Below are positions 52,460-62,305 of a stretch of DNA of 64,000 nt, piece after piece. Location: assembly GCF_029016285.1 (NCBI RefSeq), contig NZ_CP091975.1:1364001-1428000 (forward strand). The letters are read 5' to 3'. The stretch comes from Vibrio sp. DW001 (GTDB lineage Bacteria; Pseudomonadota; Gammaproteobacteria; Enterobacterales; Vibrionaceae). The notes beneath the pieces are model-generated. The model worked only from the letters and a program-made list of their open reading frames with translations, ran no database searches and was not told the DNA's origin. The stretch's first letter is position 1; the number at the start of each line of letters is the position of its first letter. The position numbers and the translations under genes were made by a program.

Positions 52460-53644
52460 ATGATTGCCTTAATTAAAAAACTTTGGACAACCATGACGCG
52501 ACCAGCGTTGCATATTAGCTTGGGCGTGTTAACGCTAGGCGGCTTTATCGCCGGTGTAATTTTTTGGGGTGGATTCAATACTGCGCTCGAAGCAACCAAT
52601 ACTGAAGAGTTCTGCATCAGTTGCCACACGATGGAGGAAAATGTGTACAAGGAGCTTCAAGAAACCGTTCACTGGAAAAATAACTCTGGTGTACGTGCAA
52701 CCTGTCCAGATTGCCATGTTCCTCACGAGTGGACAGACAAGATTGCGCGCAAAATGCAGGCATCTAAAGAAGTCTTCGCTCAGGTATTTGGTAATTATGA
52801 CGAGCCTGGCGTATTTGAAGAGCGTCGTAAAGCACTGGCACAGCATGAGTGGGACAGATTCTCAGCGAATGGCTCTCTAGAGTGTAAAAACTGCCATAAC
52901 TATGACTCGATGGATTTCGACTCAATGTCCCCGGCTGCGCAAACACAGATGAAATTAGCGGCAGAAAAAGATCAAAGTTGCATTGATTGCCATAAAGGTA
53001 TTGCACACAAATTGCCAGAAGGTATGAATGGCGCCGGCGATATGATGGAAGCATTGGAAGAAATCGCAACCGAGACCAACTATGACATTGGCCAAAGTAT
53101 TACTACGATAAGACATCTGGCGCTCTTTGAAGATTCGTCAATGACCGTTGATGCTGGAAAAATAATGCCCGCATCGAGCGCGACTATCGTCGCTCAAGAG
53201 GGGGATGCGATTCAAATACAAATAGAAGGCTGGCGTAAAGCTCGCGGATTTGCGCGCGTAATCCAAGAGGAATTTGGTATGAATATTGGTGTTGCTTCAT
53301 TGACGAAGGCGGCGGCAAAAAATAAGAAAATCATCAAGAAACATGAAAAGAAAGTGGATGATCTAACGGGTCTGCCTTGGCAACGAGTCACGGCGAAACT
53401 CTGGATGAAGAAAGAAACCGCAATCAATAGCATTGATCCAATTTGGGAAAAAGCCAAAGTCGCGTATCAATCAAACTGCTCTACTTGTCATTCGCAACCA
53501 GAAGAGGGTCACTTCGATACGAATACTTGGCCTGGCATGTTCAACGGGATGCTGGCATTCGTAAATTTCGATACGGATACCGAAGCCCTCATCTTAAAAT
53601 ATTTACAAAAACACTCTTCAGATTTCTCTGAAGATAGCCATTAA
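52460..53644 (+). CDS. torC: Pentaheme c-type cytochrome TorC
   Basis: TorC passes electrons from menaquinol to periplasmic TorA. The 394-residue protein is anchored by one N-terminal helix (~19-38) with the bulk in the periplasm. Five CxxCH heme sites are present: CISCH, CPDCH, CKNCH and CIDCH in the NapC/NirT-like domain, and CSTCH in the C-terminal domain that specifically contacts TorA. This count and length match E. coli TorC (390 residues). It lies between torE and torA, 18 bases before torA. Confidence 0.97.
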   Translation: MIALIKKLWTTMTRPALHISLGVLTLGGFIAGVIFWGGFNTALEATNTEEFCISCHTMEENVYKELQETVHWKNNSGVRATCPDCHVPHEWTDKIARKMQASKEVFAQVFGNYDEPGVFEERRKALAQHEWDRFSANGSLECKNCHNYDSMDFDSMSPAAQTQMKLAAEKDQSCIDCHKGIAHKLPEGMNGAGDMMEALEEIATETNYDIGQSITTIRHLALFEDSSMTVDAGKIMPASSATIVAQEGDAIQIQIEGWRKARGFARVIQEEFGMNIGVASLTKAAAKNKKIIKKHEKKVDDLTGLPWQRVTAKLWMKKETAINSIDPIWEKAKVAYQSNCSTCHSQPEEGHFDTNTWPGMFNGMLAFVNFDTDTEALILKYLQKHSSDFSEDSH

Positions 53645-53662
53645 GCTTTAAGGAGTAACCCT

Positions 53663-56125
53663 ATGACTATAACAAGAAGAAGCTTTCTTAAGGGTGCAGC
53701 AGCAACGAGCGCTGTATCTGTAATTGGTCCTAGTTTGTTAATGTCAGCAAAAGCAAGCGCTGCGGATGCTGGTACATGGAAAACAACTGGGTCACACTGG
53801 GGCGCATTTCGCGCACTAGTACAAGACGGTAAAGTGCAAGAGATCAAGCCACTTGAGCTAGACAAGCACCCAACCGAAATGCTCAACGGCATAAAAGGGA
53901 TCATTTATAGCCCTTCACGTGTACGTTACCCAATGATACGTCTAGATTGGCTTAAGAAACACAAATATGCAGCCGATACACGTGGTAACAACCGTTTTGT
54001 TCGTGTTAGCTGGGATGAGGCTATCGACCACTTCTACAATGAGTTAGAACGCGTTCAGAAAGACTACGGCCCTTGGGCTCTTCATGCTGGTCAAACTGGT
54101 TGGCGTCAAACGGGTCAGGTTCACTCTTCTGGTAACCACATGCAACGCGCGGTTGCAATGCATGGCAACTTTATTAAGAAAGTCGGTGACTACTCGACAG
54201 GGGCTGGCCAAACTATCCTACCTTATGTTTTAGGTTCAACAGAGGTATACGCTCAAGGTACCTCTTGGTCAGAGATCTTAGAGAACAGTGACAACATTAT
54301 TCTTTGGGCGAACGATCCAGTTAAGAATCTTCAAGTTGGTTGGAACTGTGAAACTCACGAGTCATTTGAGTATCTCGATCAACTGAAAGAAAAAGTAGCG
54401 AAAGGTGATATTAACCTTATATCGGTTGACCCAGTTAAGAACAAATCACAACGTTTCTTCAACAATGACCACATGTATATTCATCCGCAAACAGATGTTC
54501 CATTTATGTTAGCGCTTGCACATACTTTGTATAAAGAAGAGCTCTACGATGAAGACTTTGTCGACACGTACTGCTTAGGCTTTGAAGAGTTCATTGCTTA
54601 TGTAAACGGTGAAACAAAAGATAAAGTAGAAAAAACGCCAGAATGGGCGGCGGAAATATGTGGCATCAGTGCAGACAAGATTCGTGAGTTCGCACGTATG
54701 TTGACAAATGGTCGGACCCAGCTTCTATTTGGTTGGTCAATCCAACGTCAGCAACACGGTGAGCAACCGTATTGGATGGGCGCTGTTTTAGCCGCAATGC
54801 TTGGTCAAGTTGGTCTGCCTGGTGGTGGTGTTTCTTATGGTCACCATTACAGTTCTATTGGTGTTCCTTCAACTGAATTTGCAAGTCCGGGTAGCTTCCC
54901 TCGTAACCCAGAACAAGGCACAAAGCCAAAATGGGACAATAACGATTTTAATGGCTACAGCAATGTCATTCCGGTTGCTCGTTGGATTGATTGCTTGACC
55001 GATCCGGGCAAAGAGATTCGCCACAATGGTAATATGGTTAAACTTCCGGGTTACAAGATGATGGTTATCTCCGGTTGCAACCCATGGCATCACCATCAAG
55101 ACCGTAACAATATGAAGAAAGCGTTCCAAAATCTTCAAACAGTTGTAACGGTAGATTTTGCGTGGACAGCAAGTTGTCGTTTCTCCGATATCGTTCTTCC
55201 CGCTTGTACGCAATGGGAACGTAATGATTTAGATGGATACGGTTCATATTCTAAGCGTGGGTTAGTCGCCATGCATAAATTGGTTGAGCCACTATTCGAA
55301 TCGAAATCTGATTTCGATATTATGACTGAGCTGACCAAACGCTTTGGTCGTGATAAAGAATATACTCGCGGCATGAATGAGATGCAGTGGGTGCAACATC
55401 TATATAGCGAATGTCGTAAGGCGAATACGGGTAAATTTGAGCTGCCTGAATTTGATGCGTTCTGGGAAAAAGGGTATTTCGATGCGGGCAAAGGTAAACC
55501 TTGGGTTCGCCATGCGGCATTCCGTGATGACCCTGAAACCAATGCGTTAGGTACGCCTTCCGGTTTCTTAGAAATTTCTAGTCGTAAGATTGGTCGTTTT
55601 GGTTATGAAGAGTGTCAAGAACACCCAATGTGGTTTGAGAAAAGTGAACGTTCACATGGTGGTCCGGGCTCAGATAAACACCCGTACTGGTTACAGTCTT
55701 GTCACCCTGATAAGCGTCTTCACTCACAAATGTGTGAGTCTGAGGAGATAAGATCAACCTACGCAGTTAATGGTCGAGAGCCTATCTACCTCAATCCTGA
55801 AGATGCAAAAGCGAAAGGCATCAAAGACGGTGATATGGTAAGGGTATTTAACGAGCGTGGTCAGCTTCTTGCTGGTGCTGTGTTGATGGACTCTTATGCT
55901 CAAGGCGTGGTTCGTATCGAAGAGGGTGCATGGTATGGTCCTGCTAACGAAAAGGTGGGTTCTATCGATACCTATGGCGATCCAAATACGTTGACTCAAG
56001 ATATTCCTGCATCAGAATTGTCTCAAGCGACGTCAGCGAACACATGTTTGGTTGATTTTGAGAAGTTTGTAGGTGAGTTACCACCAGTAACCTCGTTTGG
56101 CGGTCCGATCGAGATGAAAGCGTAA
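53663..56125 (+). CDS. torA: Trimethylamine-N-oxide reductase catalytic subunit TorA
   Basis: TorA reduces TMAO to trimethylamine in the periplasm, using a bis-molybdopterin guanine dinucleotide cofactor. The 820-residue protein starts with a Tat signal ([11 protein letters not shown]) ending near AKASA. The DMSO-reductase fold shows the Mo-ligand Ser in [10 protein letters not shown], the C-terminal cofactor region, and [16 protein letters not shown] typical of TMAO reductases. AAGGAG precedes the ATG. Its chaperone TorD is encoded 17 kb away beside torR. Confidence 0.97.
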   Translation: MTITRRSFLKGAAATSAVSVIGPSLLMSAKASAADAGTWKTTGSHWGAFRALVQDGKVQEIKPLELDKHPTEMLNGIKGIIYSPSRVRYPMIRLDWLKKHKYAADTRGNNRFVRVSWDEAIDHFYNELERVQKDYGPWALHAGQTGWRQTGQVHSSGNHMQRAVAMHGNFIKKVGDYSTGAGQTILPYVLGSTEVYAQGTSWSEILENSDNIILWANDPVKNLQVGWNCETHESFEYLDQLKEKVAKGDINLISVDPVKNKSQRFFNNDHMYIHPQTDVPFMLALAHTLYKEELYDEDFVDTYCLGFEEFIAYVNGETKDKVEKTPEWAAEICGISADKIREFARMLTNGRTQLLFGWSIQRQQHGEQPYWMGAVLAAMLGQVGLPGGGVSYGHHYSSIGVPSTEFASPGSFPRNPEQGTKPKWDNNDFNGYSNVIPVARWIDCLTDPGKEIRHNGNMVKLPGYKMMVISGCNPWHHHQDRNNMKKAFQNLQTVVTVDFAWTASCRFSDIVLPACTQWERNDLDGYGSYSKRGLVAMHKLVEPLFESKSDFDIMTELTKRFGRDKEYTRGMNEMQWVQHLYSECRKANTGKFELPEFDAFWEKGYFDAGKGKPWVRHAAFRDDPETNALGTPSGFLEISSRKIGRFGYEECQEHPMWFEKSERSHGGPGSDKHPYWLQSCHPDKRLHSQMCESEEIRSTYAVNGREPIYLNPEDAKAKGIKDGDMVRVFNERGQLLAGAVLMDSYAQGVVRIEEGAWYGPANEKVGSIDTYGDPNTLTQDIPASELSQATSANTCLVDFEKFVGELPPVTSFGGPIEMKA

Positions 56126-56153
56126 ATAAGTCATTCATTGTTTAAGTGACATG

Positions 56154-56186
56154 AAAATGCCGACCTTTTATAGGTCGGCATTTTTT
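56154..56186 (+). terminator. Terminator after torECA
   Basis: AAAATGCCGACCT (56154-56166) and AGGTCGGCATTTT (56172-56184) form a 13-base stem with a 5-base loop and a T-run. Confidence 0.9.
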
Positions 56187-56217
56187 ATATGAATGTGTGG
56201 TTTCATAATCAAAGTGT

Positions 56218-56931
56218 TTATTGATTGATATAGGCTCTAAAGCGCGCCTTGGTTTCCGGTGTCGCTTTGTCATACCAAAAATGGAGCATTTCTTCGGCGG
56301 TGTCCGCGCTCGATGAGTGAGACGATGGTGGCGACGACGGTGTTATCTCTACAACGGCTCCAGTCGCGATGGCTGTGGCTGTACCGACGGCAATCATTGG
56401 GGAGCTTGAGGTGTGGTTAGTCACTGAGGCATTGTTATTCGAAATCGAAGCTGGTCCACCTGAAGCGTTGTAATCTTGTGTTTCCTTTACGTAGTCTCGA
56501 CCGATCTGCATGCCGTCAATTCGTAGGCTATCCTCGGTTTTTTCAATAACTTGTTGGTTATCGGTATCGATAAGAGCCCAGGTGACATCATCGATGTTTT
56601 TTTCCGCTTCTGTGGCATTTCTGAATTCCGGGAACACGAAGGTGAGTTTGGTATTAATTGCGGTGAATTTTACGATAATAACCGGTGTATCAACGCGCGT
56701 ATAGTTGTCACCTCTGGTATAGGTATAACTGTATCTAAAGGCAATTTGGTTTTCCCCGTCAGGCAGTGTTGCTGTCTGTTTGGACGAAAAGAGGCTGCTG
56801 TTTACCTTTGCTTTCGCTCCATTTATAACCAACAAATCTAGGTTCGAGTCTGCTATCAATTCAATAGTAGAAAATGCAGGTAAACTTACACAACTCATTA
56901 ACGCGGATAGAATAATGGCTATATGTTTCAT
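56218..56931 (-). CDS. YccT/CsgI family periplasmic protein (UPF0319, DUF2057)
   Basis: This 237-residue secreted protein has a signal peptide ending near LPAFS. The DUF2057 domain starts with TIELIADSNLDLLVINGAKA and includes LPDGENQIAFRYSYTY. A low-complexity Ser/Thr/Ala stretch (~165-215) links it to a short C-terminal segment ADTAEEMLHFWYDKATPETK, a usual feature of family members in Vibrio. E. coli YccT (CsgI) inhibits curli assembly; the role here is unknown. It converges on torA. Confidence 0.88.
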   Translation of the reverse strand: MKHIAIILSALMSCVSLPAFSTIELIADSNLDLLVINGAKAKVNSSLFSSKQTATLPDGENQIAFRYSYTYTRGDNYTRVDTPVIIVKFTAINTKLTFVFPEFRNATEAEKNIDDVTWALIDTDNQQVIEKTEDSLRIDGMQIGRDYVKETQDYNASGGPASISNNNASVTNHTSSSPMIAVGTATAIATGAVVEITPSSPPSSHSSSADTAEEMLHFWYDKATPETKARFRAYINQ

Positions 56932-57170
56932 TTGGTCTGTTTTCCAATGGTTTAGGGTCGACGGATATACACGTAATATCGTTAATAATAGTCATAATAC
57001 CGCGTGCTTGTTTCACCTGAAGTAGAATTTGTATAAAATGAGTAACAAGTAGTAAGAATTATTTACAATCAACCCAATGACAAATTCTAAAAATCAGGTA
57101 AAGTATTCGTCATTAAAGGAAGGTCAAATAAGACTTTAATCCTCATTTATAAACTTGTATAGGATATAAC

Positions 57171-58076
57171 ATGATTCAAGTTGTCGGTCATAAGAACCCA
57201 GATAGTGATAGCATTTGTAGTGCATTAGTTGCCACCGAATTACTAAGAGCTCGTGGGCTAGAAGCAAACCCAATTCGCTTAGGTGAACTCAATCGCGAAA
57301 CTCAATACATTCTTGAGCAAGCAGGAGTAGAAGCACCAGAATTGCGTACAAGTGTAGCGGGAGAAAAAGTATGGCTGGTCGATTACACGGATGTTTCTCA
57401 AGCACCAGACGACATCAATGAAGCCGAGATTATAGGCATTGTTGACCATCATCGTTTAGGTGATGTTATGACGATAAACCCGTTGGAAGCTTGGATTTGG
57501 CCAGTAGGTTGTACCTGTACTATCTTATATAACCTTCTAAAAATGGAAGAAGTAACGATTACTCGTGAAATGGCAACGCTCATGATGTCAGCAATCTTGT
57601 CTGATACTGTGGGTTTCGCTTCACCAACCTGTACTCAGAAAGACAAAGACGCGGTTGAGGCTCTTGCCGTATACGCAGAAGTGACAAATTTAGATACATT
57701 TATTAAAAACCTATTGATAGCAAAAACAGATATCAAAGGCCTTAATGCATCTCAATTGGTTGAAAAAGATCTTAAAGCGTATCCGTTTTTAGGCAAAAAT
57801 GTCGTTGTTGGTCAGATTGAACTAGCAACACTCGAGCAAGTCGACGGTATGATTACTGCAATTGAAGATGACCTTCAACGTCGTTGCGATGAAGAAGGTT
57901 TGTCATTTGCAGCGGTAATGCTTACCGACATCACTTCAGCTACGACTCGCTTATTATTCAAAGGTGAATGGGCGGATAAGCTGGTTAAGCATGAAAAAGA
58001 TGGCATGCTCATGATGGAAAACACGTTGAGTCGTAAGAAGCAAGGTTGGCCTTGGCTTCAGAACGAGCTTTTATAA
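57171..58076 (+). CDS. ppaC: Manganese-dependent inorganic pyrophosphatase
   Basis: This cytoplasmic family II (DHH) pyrophosphatase removes pyrophosphate with Mn2+ or Co2+. The 301-residue protein has the metal ligands in GHKNPDSDSICSA (His and Asp), LVDYTDVSQ, the DHH motif in VDHHRLGD and SDTVGFASPT. The C-terminal DHHA2 domain ends near the conserved SRKKQGWPWLQ. The ribosome site GGATATAAC is weak. It is monocistronic with a terminator downstream. Confidence 0.96.
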   Translation: MIQVVGHKNPDSDSICSALVATELLRARGLEANPIRLGELNRETQYILEQAGVEAPELRTSVAGEKVWLVDYTDVSQAPDDINEAEIIGIVDHHRLGDVMTINPLEAWIWPVGCTCTILYNLLKMEEVTITREMATLMMSAILSDTVGFASPTCTQKDKDAVEALAVYAEVTNLDTFIKNLLIAKTDIKGLNASQLVEKDLKAYPFLGKNVVVGQIELATLEQVDGMITAIEDDLQRRCDEEGLSFAAVMLTDITSATTRLLFKGEWADKLVKHEKDGMLMMENTLSRKKQGWPWLQNELL

Positions 58077-58086
58077 CGGCGTTAAT

Positions 58087-58130
58087 AAAAAGCGATGTAA
58101 AGGCGAGGGTGTAAACCTTCGCTTTTTTTG
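58087..58130 (+). terminator. Terminator after ppaC
   Basis: AAAAAGCGA (58087-58095) pairs with TCGCTTTTT (58119-58127) around a longer loop that contains an inner GG/CC pairing, followed by a run of T. Confidence 0.7.
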
Positions 58131-58161
58131 ATCGTAAACCCTAAAAATATCTAAGGTATGT

Positions 58162-58560
58162 ATGACTGATAAACGTGATAGCGGTAAGTTGAAAGAGATA
58201 AACAGTATGGACGCTGATCAGCGAATGAAATATTGCATTAAAGAGATCGCTTCTAGTCGTTGCGTGTGGATTCTTAGAGATGAACACGGATGTGTCATGC
58301 TAAATACAGATGATGAAGATTGTGTACCTGTATGGCCAAATGAAGAGTTTGCGACAGAATGGGCGACCGGTGAATGGGAACATTGTACTGCTGAAAGTAT
58401 TTCTATCAACAAGTGGCATAGCCGTTGGACGCGTGGATTAGAAGACGATGAGTTGGCTATTGTTGTCTTCCCTAATATCAATGAAGAAGGCGTTGTGCTT
58501 TATCCGGATGAGTTTGATTCAGAACTGAAAAAACAAGCCCAGAAACTAGATAGAAAATAA
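58162..58560 (+). CDS. DUF2750 domain protein
   Basis: This 132-residue, acidic cytoplasmic protein matches DUF2750: WILRDEHGCVMLNTDDEDCV, VPVWPNEEFATEWATGEW and WTRGLEDDELAIVVFPNINEEG. The tryptophan-rich pattern is strongly conserved; function is unknown. It follows the ppaC terminator by 31 bases and converges on sapF. Confidence 0.88.
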   Translation: MTDKRDSGKLKEINSMDADQRMKYCIKEIASSRCVWILRDEHGCVMLNTDDEDCVPVWPNEEFATEWATGEWEHCTAESISINKWHSRWTRGLEDDELAIVVFPNINEEGVVLYPDEFDSELKKQAQKLDRK

Positions 58561-58585
58561 TACCAAAGAGCATTTTATTTCTTAG

Positions 58586-58658
58586 CTCTACAACTCAAAT
58601 GAAAGAAGTTGTAGAGTTAATCTGGTTCTCGTTCCCCTTCGCATTATAGAAGGGGTTT
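58586..58658. terminator. Two hairpins between convergent DUF2750 gene and sapF
   Basis: CTCTACAACT (58586-58595) and AGTTGTAGAG (58607-58616) form a 10-base stem. CCCCTTC (58634-58640) and GAAGGGG (58649-58655) form a second, with TTT on the plus side. Together they probably terminate both converging transcripts. Confidence 0.55.
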
Positions 58659-58679
58659 CAATGGTCCAACTATGCTGTG

Positions 58680-59477
58680 TTACGAACATCTCTTATAGTT
58701 CGGGGCTTTATAGAAGTGACTTTCAACTAACCGTTGAGTAACCGGATGTTCTGGACGAGTTAAAACCTGACTACTTTCACCATATTCCACCACATCCCCT
58801 TCGTGCATCACCATTACTTTATCAGTGATGTGTTTGATAATGCCAATATGCTGTGATGCATAAACAAATGAAACCCCCATCTCATCTTGAAGCTCGAGAA
58901 AAAGGTTGATGATTTGAGAGCGCATAGCCATATCTAAACCATTTAGTGCTTCATCAGCGATAATAATGGAAGGTTGTAAGATTAAGGCTCGGGCAAGGCA
59001 TACGCGTTGTTTTTGCCCGGCGGCCAACATCTGAGGATAGAAATAAGCGTGCTCTGGGAGCAATCCAACACGTACCAAGGTATTCTTGACTCGGCTCATG
59101 CGTGCCTCTGGTGACATCTCCGTGTTACGTCGTAGCGGTCCTTCTAGAATTCTGCCAATTTGAATCCTTGGATTGAGAGAGCTATTAGGATCTTGAAATA
59201 TCATACGGATAAGTTTACAGCGTGTAGAGTAGTCCCCATGTTCTAGCTTATCACCATTGACTCTAATCTCACCACTCGTTGGTTCGCAAACCCCTGCCAG
59301 CATCTTGGCTAGAGTGGACTTGCCAGAACCATTTTGACCAATTAGTCCGAGGGTTTGTCCTGCTTCTAAGGTAAAGCTTAACGGCTTTACCGATTGTTGA
59401 ATTTTTTTTGAAAATAACCCAGAACGCGTGACAAATTGCTTGGACAGACCATTAACCTCAAGAAGGGATTCGTTCAT
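58680..59477 (-). CDS. sapF: Peptide ABC transporter ATP-binding protein SapF
   Basis: This 265-residue ATPase pairs with SapD to power the Sap system. It has Walker A GQNGSGKST, the Q-loop IRMIFQDPNSSLNPR, a signature of the divergent form MLAAGQKQRVCLARAL, Walker B IIIADEALNGLD, and H-loop VYASQHIG (a Gln precedes the His). The altered signature, LAAGQ instead of LSGGQ, is also typical of SapF. It overlaps sapD by one base (TAATG) and is last of sapABCDF. Confidence 0.95.
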   Translation of the reverse strand: MNESLLEVNGLSKQFVTRSGLFSKKIQQSVKPLSFTLEAGQTLGLIGQNGSGKSTLAKMLAGVCEPTSGEIRVNGDKLEHGDYSTRCKLIRMIFQDPNSSLNPRIQIGRILEGPLRRNTEMSPEARMSRVKNTLVRVGLLPEHAYFYPQMLAAGQKQRVCLARALILQPSIIIADEALNGLDMAMRSQIINLFLELQDEMGVSFVYASQHIGIIKHITDKVMVMHEGDVVEYGESSQVLTRPEHPVTQRLVESHFYKAPNYKRCS

Positions 59478-60469
59478 TATTTGGTCTCCGTATTAAGCGG
59501 GAAATGGCATGAGTATTTATGGCCCTTTATTTTTCTAGAGTACGGAATCTCGACACACTGCCTCTGTGCATACGGACAACGTGGGCCGAGTCGGCAACCA
59601 ATAGGAAGATGCTGGAGTGCAGGAATAGAGCCCGGTAAAGATTGAAGTTTCTGCTTGTGAGGTATCCAGTTACTAAAGTCCGGCATCGCTTTCAATAGTG
59701 CAATGGTATAGGGGTGCTTTGGTGCTTTGAGGATCTGTTCGGTAGCGGCGGATTCGACAGATTGTCCACAGTACATTACTGTGATTCGAGTTGCCCACTG
59801 CGTTATTGTCGTCAAGTCGTGTCCAATGAGCAATATGGTCGTGTTGTGCACCTGATTCATACGACTCAGTAAGCGCAATATTTGCGATTGAGTAATGGGG
59901 TCTAAATCATTGGTTGGTTCATCGGCGATCAACAGTCGAGGCTTCGCCGCAATAGCCATCGCTATCATGACCTTCTGGCATTCTCCATCGGTAAGCTCAT
60001 AGGGGTAGCTACTCATAACACGCTTGTGATCCTTGATACCCACTTTATGAAGCAAAGCTGTTGCCTGCTTCTTACGCCATTTCAAGCGCTGCCACCATCG
60101 ACCCTGAAAGGTTTTGGAAGGGATAGATTCGGCGAGTTGGCTACCCACGGCTTCTGATGGGTCAAGACAGGTAGAGGGTTCTTGAAAGATCATCGCGACA
60201 TCTTTGGCAATGACCTTACGCCGTTCCTTTGGCGTCAATTGTAGCAAGTCGACGTCACCAAATCGCATTCGGTCAGCGCTTACACGCCAATTGTCTTTGC
60301 AGATACCGACGATAGCTTTCGCGACTAAACTTTTTCCGGAACCTGATTCACCGACTAAACCGCGTATATCCCCTTCTTGGATTGTAAGACTCATTCTATC
60401 CACAGCCTTGACGAGCCCGTGCGGTGTTTCAATTTCTATAGTTAGGTGCCTAAAATCAAGTAATGGCAT
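59477..60469 (-). CDS. sapD: Peptide ABC transporter ATP-binding protein SapD
   Basis: This 330-residue ATPase of the Dpp/Opp type has Walker [10 protein letters not shown], the Q-loop [13 protein letters not shown] and Walker [14 protein letters not shown]. The signature reads [15 protein letters not shown], a SapD-like departure from LSGGQ. The C-terminal oligopeptide/dipeptide segment includes [15 protein letters not shown]. In E. coli SapD also supports Trk potassium uptake. It overlaps sapC by one base and sapF by one base. Confidence 0.95.
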   Translation of the reverse strand: MPLLDFRHLTIEIETPHGLVKAVDRMSLTIQEGDIRGLVGESGSGKSLVAKAIVGICKDNWRVSADRMRFGDVDLLQLTPKERRKVIAKDVAMIFQEPSTCLDPSEAVGSQLAESIPSKTFQGRWWQRLKWRKKQATALLHKVGIKDHKRVMSSYPYELTDGECQKVMIAMAIAAKPRLLIADEPTNDLDPITQSQILRLLSRMNQVHNTTILLIGHDLTTITQWATRITVMYCGQSVESAATEQILKAPKHPYTIALLKAMPDFSNWIPHKQKLQSLPGSIPALQHLPIGCRLGPRCPYAQRQCVEIPYSRKIKGHKYSCHFPLNTETK

Positions 60470-61356
60470 TATTCAACCCCTGCATTTAACGCTTGTCGAA
60501 TGCCTTCGCCAACCAAATTAATGACGATAACTGTAAACATAATTGCGAGTCCCGGTAGTGTTACCGTCCAAGGCGCTAGATAGATCAACTCGACAGAGTC
60601 CCCTAATATTGCGCCCCACTCCGTACTAGGAGCTTGGGCACCTAACCCCAAAAACCCGAGGGCAGTGATATCCATAATGGCCAGTGTCAGCGCCATCGTT
60701 ACTTCTGCGGCGATGATGGCAAGGATATTTGGAAAGACAGAATTGAGTAATAAATATAAGTCATTGGCACCATCAAGGCGAGCCGCCATGATGTAATCTT
60801 TTTCAAGCTCAGCGTGAATCGCAGTGTAGATGGAACGGATAAATCTAGGAATCAATGCCAAACCAATCGCGAGCATAATATTGAACTCACCAAACCCTAA
60901 AAAGGCCACGAATATAATGGCTAATAAAAGTGAAGGGATGGACATGACGGTATCAAGCAGATGGTTCAGGGTACTGGACAGTAAGCCACGAGTCATACCA
61001 GCCAAAATACCGATACTGCTACCAATTAGGCCAGCAATGATTGTCACTAGAATTGAAGCACCAAATGTATACTGAGAGCCCGTCAATATTCGGGAAAGTA
61101 TGTCTCGTCCCAAATCATCGGTACCTAAGAAGTATTCAATACTGCCTTCTGTCGCCCAAGAGGGAGGGACAAGTAAATGTCCTGTTTGGAGGTTTGGATC
61201 ATGTGGAGCAATCCACTGTGCCGTGATTGTAATTAACACCACTAGGATAAGGCACCACATTCCAAACATCGCTAAACTATTGCTTCGATAGCTTTTAGCA
61301 AAGCGTTCAAACTGAGTGGGAATATGCTCTTCTTGATAGATGCTATTGGTTAACAT
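60469..61356 (-). CDS. sapC: Peptide ABC transporter permease SapC
   Basis: This 295-residue inner-membrane permease of the DppC type begins with a cytoplasmic stretch then a first helix near residues 30-48. [17 protein letters not shown] is the usual start of the permease domain (here [17 protein letters not shown]), and the EAA loop lies in [18 protein letters not shown]. It overlaps the 3' end of sapB by 14 bases and shares its stop with the sapD start. Confidence 0.95.
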   Translation of the reverse strand: MLTNSIYQEEHIPTQFERFAKSYRSNSLAMFGMWCLILVVLITITAQWIAPHDPNLQTGHLLVPPSWATEGSIEYFLGTDDLGRDILSRILTGSQYTFGASILVTIIAGLIGSSIGILAGMTRGLLSSTLNHLLDTVMSIPSLLLAIIFVAFLGFGEFNIMLAIGLALIPRFIRSIYTAIHAELEKDYIMAARLDGANDLYLLLNSVFPNILAIIAAEVTMALTLAIMDITALGFLGLGAQAPSTEWGAILGDSVELIYLAPWTVTLPGLAIMFTVIVINLVGEGIRQALNAGVE

Positions 61357-62305
61357 ACCACTCTTTCCTTACCAATGGGTTTGATAGCGTACCAAGTAAA
61401 TCAGACAATATATTGGCAGATAATACAAAGGAAGCGACCACCATTACACCCGCTTGAATGGAAGCGTAGTCTTGATTGGCTAGTGCGTTTAGCAACCACC
61501 TACCAATCCCCGGCCAGTTAAAAATCGACTCTGTTATAATGGCAAACGTAATCATACTAGAGAGCTGAACACCGAGTGTTGGAAAAATGGGAGGTAGTGC
61601 ATTTCTAAAAACGTGTTCGGTGATAATTTCACGTTTCGACAAACCTTTAATTCTTGCCGCGCGAATGTAGTTTTGCGTCATTACTTCCGCAACAGAGGCG
61701 CGCATTATTTGCACAATTTGCGTGGTTGGTGCGAGTGCGAGTACCAAACACGGTAACACCAGATGTTCCAATACGCTTTGTAACGCTTCCGCCTTGTAAT
61801 GATGGTCAGATAAGAAGGCATCTATTATGGCAAACCCGGTGACATGCTTGATCTCATATAACAGGTCATATCGACCTGAGACGGGAAGTAACCCCAGATC
61901 TAATGAGAAGAACATAATCAACAAAAGGGCGACCCAAAACAGAGGCGCAGAGTAGCCAGACATGGAAGTAAATGAGATTATCGTATCGATCATTTTGCCT
62001 TGTCGCATTCCGGCAATGGTCCCAAAAGGGATACCGATAAAAAGCGCGAGCATAAAGGAGATAAATACAAGTTCCAATGTAGCAGGAAATACCACCACGA
62101 TATCGTCAATGATAGGATAACCTTGCTTATTTAGGCCGAAGTTGAGATTCCACAGCTCCTGAACATAGTGCGACCATCCTTGCAGATAACTCAAGTGAGC
62201 CCAGGGTGATTCTGCGTCTAAGCGAAGAATACTGAAACCAACAAAGGTCAGCATAATTAAGGTTATCGCAAAGAGATTAAAGCGACGAATAGTATAACGA
62301 AACAT
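61343..62305 (-). CDS. sapB: Peptide ABC transporter permease SapB
   Basis: This 320-residue permease of the DppB type has an N-terminal helix (RRFNLFAITLIMLTFVGFSI), a periplasmic loop, and five further helices. The EAA-type loop is NYIRAARIKGLSKREII, followed by TEHVFRNALPPIFPTLG. Its ATG directly follows the sapA stop codon (TAG-ATG), and it overlaps sapC by 14 bases, so translation of the cluster is tightly coupled. In E. coli SapBCDF also exports putrescine. Confidence 0.95.
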   Translation of the reverse strand: MFRYTIRRFNLFAITLIMLTFVGFSILRLDAESPWAHLSYLQGWSHYVQELWNLNFGLNKQGYPIIDDIVVVFPATLELVFISFMLALFIGIPFGTIAGMRQGKMIDTIISFTSMSGYSAPLFWVALLLIMFFSLDLGLLPVSGRYDLLYEIKHVTGFAIIDAFLSDHHYKAEALQSVLEHLVLPCLVLALAPTTQIVQIMRASVAEVMTQNYIRAARIKGLSKREIITEHVFRNALPPIFPTLGVQLSSMITFAIITESIFNWPGIGRWLLNALANQDYASIQAGVMVVASFVLSANILSDLLGTLSNPLVRKEWYVNQ

